Assembly (NCBI GenBank): GCA_041629655.1
Contig: JBFKMV010000042.1
Span: 1-29,936, forward strand
Length of the DNA stretch: 29,936 bases
Source: JBFKMV01 sp041629655
Lineage (GTDB): Bacteria > Acidobacteriota > Polarisedimenticolia > Polarisedimenticolales > Polarisedimenticolaceae
Direction: 5' to 3'
The position numbers and the translations under genes were made by a program. The notes beneath the pieces are model-generated. The model was not told the DNA's origin, did no database searches, and was given only the letters and a program-made list of their open reading frames with translations. Positions 27,967 through 29,936 of the stretch are shown here, piece by piece (position 1 is the first letter of the stretch; every line of letters begins with the position of its first letter).

Positions 27967-29663
27967 TGCCCCCGTCCGGCCCGGCGGCACGGCTGCTGCG
28001 GCGCCAGAAGCGCGCGGCGGAACGGCTTCGCCGGGAGGTGCTCGATCTCGACGGCTCGCTTCGCCACCCCTACTTCCGCGAGCTGCGCGCGCTTCGCGAC
28101 TATCGATGCACCCTGGGCTCCGGCGATCTGGTGGCAGCCTGCGCGGGGGCCGATCTCGTCTACGTGGGCGACTACCACGCCGTGCCGGCCTGCCAGCGTT
28201 TCGCGGCGGAGCTGTTGCGCGGCATCGCCTCGCGCGTGCCGCGTCTCGCGCTGGGCGTGGAGTTCGTCTACACGCGCCAGCAACGGATCCTCGACCGCCG
28301 CCAGGCCGGCGCGCTCGACGACCGCGATTTCCTGCGACGCATCCACTACCGCGAGGAGTGGGGTTACCCGTGGGACGGCTTCCGGGCGTTGCTCGACGCG
28401 GCCCGCGAGTGCGAGGTGCCGGTCCACGCGCTGGACTCGCCGCCCCGCGGCGGCTACGACGGCACCGCGCGCCGCGACGCGCACGCAGCACGGCGCATCG
28501 TGCGCATCCTGGAGGACGACCCCGCGCGGCGCCTGATGGTCCTGTTCGGCGAGTCCCACGTCACGCGCTCGCATCTGCCGCGCAAGGTCGAGACGCGCCT
28601 GAAGCGCGCCGGCCTCGAGCGGAGCGGCGTCACCGTGTTCCAGAATCCCGACCGGATCTACTGGCTGCTGGTCGAGCGGGGCGAGCGCCCCGACACTCCG
28701 GTCCGGATCGACGCCGCGACCTACGCGGTCTCGCACACCGGTCCGCTGGAGAAGTACGAGGCGTATCGCCAGGTGCTCGATCGCTGGCAGGATGACGTGC
28801 CCGCGGACGAGGAGGTCGATCTCACGCCCGCCGTGCACCACCTGATCCGCGTGTTGCTGGGCTGGCTGGGGGTCCGTCCCGGGCGGCGCCGCGTGCGCCA
28901 CCGCGCCGGATGGGTCGACGACCTGTCCGACACCTTCCCGGAGGTCTACGGCGGCGTGGAGGCCCGGGAGCTGCTGGGCCCGATCCTGGAGGAGCACGGG
29001 CGCACCACCGAGGAGATCCGGGAGGCCCGGCAGACGCTCGCCCGCCAGAGCGCGCTCTACGACTCGCGGGCCAACGTGCTGTTTCTCCAGCGCTACCTTC
29101 CGGGGCGCGCCGCCGGCGAGGCCGCGCGCTACCTGCGCGCCGCGCTGACCGGCCGGCTGTTCATCGCCGCCCCCGATTTCCGGGCGGATCCCGCCGTGCG
29201 GGCCTACGGGGCCGCGTACACCGCCGCCTTGGTTCAGCTGGGCTCGCGGCTGATCGATCCGGTGCCCGACGCGGTGCCCGACGAGACGACCGCCGCCGGG
29301 GCCGCTGCCGGCGTGGCTCCGGCCGGGATGCCCGGAGCCGCGCACCCCGCGGAGGACGACTGGCTGGAGGCACACCGGAGGTTCGAGCGCTCGCGGGGCG
29401 TCCAGCCCGGCCCCGAGCTGCTGGAGCCGCTGCGCGATTCGCGACCGCTGCGCCGGGCGCTCGCCCGCGACCTGGGCGGGCGCCTGGGTCGCGTGCTGTT
29501 CGAGCGCGTGCGCGAGGGCTCACTCGATCAGCGACAGCTGCGGAGCCTGTTCACGCGGCCGCTCGATCCGGTCAAGGCACCCCGCAACATCATCCGGTTG
29601 CTGCGGGGACCGACGGTCGGACAAAAAAGAACCGCGCCCGGAGGCGCGGTTCATGAGGGCTGA
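27966..29663 (+). CDS. ChaN-domain (haem-binding uptake family) protein, extended form
   Basis: The N-terminal 270 residues match the ChaN/Tiki-like family, known from a Campylobacter iron-regulated lipoprotein that binds haem. Motifs: LVYVGDYHAVPACQRFAAEL (64-83), LALGVEFVYTRQQRILD (94-110), EEWGYPWDGFRALLDAA, VPVHALDSPP, and LMVLFGESHVTRSHLP (FGESH at 194-198). The Glu and His residues of these motifs form the putative metal/haem site. No signal peptide or lipobox is visible, so this version may be cytoplasmic, unlike classic ChaN. The C-terminal 290 residues are mainly helical and not recognised, with an Ala/Gly/Pro-rich linker near 440-460. Total 565 residues is about twice ChaN. GTG 27966 overlaps the tatA stop. 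The last codons contain the terminator hairpin of the convergent gene. Confidence 0.83.
   Translation: MPPSGPAARLLRRQKRAAERLRREVLDLDGSLRHPYFRELRALRDYRCTLGSGDLVAACAGADLVYVGDYHAVPACQRFAAELLRGIASRVPRLALGVEFVYTRQQRILDRRQAGALDDRDFLRRIHYREEWGYPWDGFRALLDAARECEVPVHALDSPPRGGYDGTARRDAHAARRIVRILEDDPARRLMVLFGESHVTRSHLPRKVETRLKRAGLERSGVTVFQNPDRIYWLLVERGERPDTPVRIDAATYAVSHTGPLEKYEAYRQVLDRWQDDVPADEEVDLTPAVHHLIRVLLGWLGVRPGRRRVRHRAGWVDDLSDTFPEVYGGVEARELLGPILEEHGRTTEEIREARQTLARQSALYDSRANVLFLQRYLPGRAAGEAARYLRAALTGRLFIAAPDFRADPAVRAYGAAYTAALVQLGSRLIDPVPDAVPDETTAAGAAAGVAPAGMPGAAHPAEDDWLEAHRRFERSRGVQPGPELLEPLRDSRPLRRALARDLGGRLGRVLFERVREGSLDQRQLRSLFTRPLDPVKAPRNIIRLLRGPTVGQKRTAPGGAVHEG
29622..29652 (-). terminator. 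Intrinsic terminator of the minus-strand repeat-protein gene
   Basis: GAACCGCGCC (29629-29638) and GGCGCGGTTC (29643-29652) form ten perfect pairs with loop CGGA. Read on the minus strand the stem is followed at once by a T-rich run (TCTTTTTTG). It lies inside the final codons of the convergent ChaN-like gene. Confidence 0.85.
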
Positions 29664-29761
29664 CCGCCCGGATTTTGGGGGAGAGGCTCACCCGACTGGG
29701 AGGAGTGAGGCCAATCTTCCTGACGGTCGGCTGCAAACAAAGTCGTAGTCCACGCCGGTCC

Positions 29762-29936
29762 TCATTCGCCGTGTCCCAGCACGGCGTCGCCCCACAGGAT
29801 GCCGTCGCTCCACAGGATGCCGTCGCTCCACAGGATGCCGTCGCTCCACAGGATGCCGTCGCTCCACAGGATGCCGTCGCTCCACAGGATGCCGTCGCTC
29901 CACAGGATGCCGTCGCCCCACAGGATGCCGTCACCC
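29762..29936 (-). CDS. C-terminal tail of a DGILW-repeat protein, probably an S8 (subtilisin-like) serine protease (cut by window edge)
   Basis: The minus-strand frame is open from the window edge (first full codon at 29935) to TGA at 29764-29762, giving 57 residues: two copies of GDGILW, six of SDGILW, then GDAVLGHGE. This hexapeptide array resembles the C-terminal WGDGIVWGDGI-type tails of exported S8 peptidases in Acidobacteria, Chloroflexi and related soil bacteria; that family assignment is from memory of such tails, because no catalytic domain is in view. The repeats probably form a regular beta structure or anchor. A strong terminator follows about 110 bases downstream. The two other minus-strand frames are also open through the repeats, but this one has the composition of a real protein and a sensible stop. 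Confidence 0.75.
   Translation of the reverse strand, partial: GDGILWGDGILWSDGILWSDGILWSDGILWSDGILWSDGILWSDGILWGDAVLGHGE
29792..29935 (-). repeat. Eight tandem 18-base repeats encoding G/S-D-G-I-L-W
   Basis: The unit CATCCTGTGGAGCGACGG recurs every 18 bases with almost no variation; differences are confined to the first codon of each hexapeptide (AGC in six copies, GGC or GGT in the two at the window edge). The array continues to the edge and may extend beyond. There are no spacers. Confidence 0.95.

Noticed and set aside
25836..29375. Very long minus-strand open frame opposite selB, tatA and the ChaN-like gene
   Set aside because: It is a high-GC shadow of three recognised genes; its composition shows no protein family.
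29792..29935. Tandem 18-base repeats as a CRISPR array
   Set aside because: Repeats are contiguous with no spacers and read as a regular hexapeptide in an open frame.

Overview
The window is very GC-rich (roughly 70% by eye), gene-dense bacterial chromosome. Gene content (Rho, L31, RF1, SelB, Tat, a DsbD-type thiol pathway, enhancer-binding protein plus primary-type sigma factor, and an S8-protease tail of DGILW repeats) suggests a Gram-negative, soil/sediment-type lineage such as Acidobacteriota. That placement is inference; no rRNA or species marker is present. No insertion sequence, prophage, CRISPR array, tRNA or rRNA was found.

Layout. 1-4731: a rightward block of the 3' end of rho, rpmE (own promoter and a structured leader), then prfA-prmC-moeA-ttcA, the last three joined by ATGA stop/start overlaps. 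4797-5737: a 59-residue peptide with a double-glycine (RiPP/bacteriocin-type) leader, convergent with a dimethylargininase-family hydrolase; the two genes share one CTAG as both stop codons. 5764-10872: an exported proline-rich protein, a processive GT2 glycosyltransferase (minus), a GT-C mannosyltransferase-like protein, phosphate acetyltransferase and an Hfq/Sm-like protein. Several starts here sit exactly where transcription from a TANNAT -10 box should begin, so leaderless mRNAs are likely. 10898-13323 (minus): an operon sirtuin - larC - stand-alone MetRS-type tRNA-binding domain.

13457-16518: an ECF sigma factor, its zinc-type membrane anti-sigma factor, thioredoxin, a CcdA/DsbD-type membrane electron carrier and a TlpA-like exported thioredoxin. 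This looks like a self-contained thiol-redox sensing and repair circuit. 16599-20196: HNH nuclease-family protein, sigma-54 enhancer-binding protein (minus), exported protein, rhomboid protease. 20213-22469 (minus): an overlapping three-gene operon XRE regulator - TPR protein - exported beta-rich protein.

22470-22850 is the one long gene-free stretch. It is visibly less GC-rich and holds a consensus TTGACA/TAGACT promoter and several hairpins, two of them mutually exclusive, ahead of a sigma-70 gene of RpoD type (22851-23750). 23854-29663: hybrid histidine kinase directly followed by selB, then tatA and a ChaN-domain protein. The window ends inside a minus-strand gene (29762 to the edge) encoding eight DGILW hexapeptide repeats, most likely the tail of a subtilisin-like protease; its terminator lies inside the last codons of the convergent ChaN gene.

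The best candidates for something new are the redox sigma/anti-sigma/thioredoxin circuit, the orphan double-glycine peptide beside a guanidino-modifying enzyme, the structured leader before the sigma-70 gene, and the XRE-TPR-exported protein operon.
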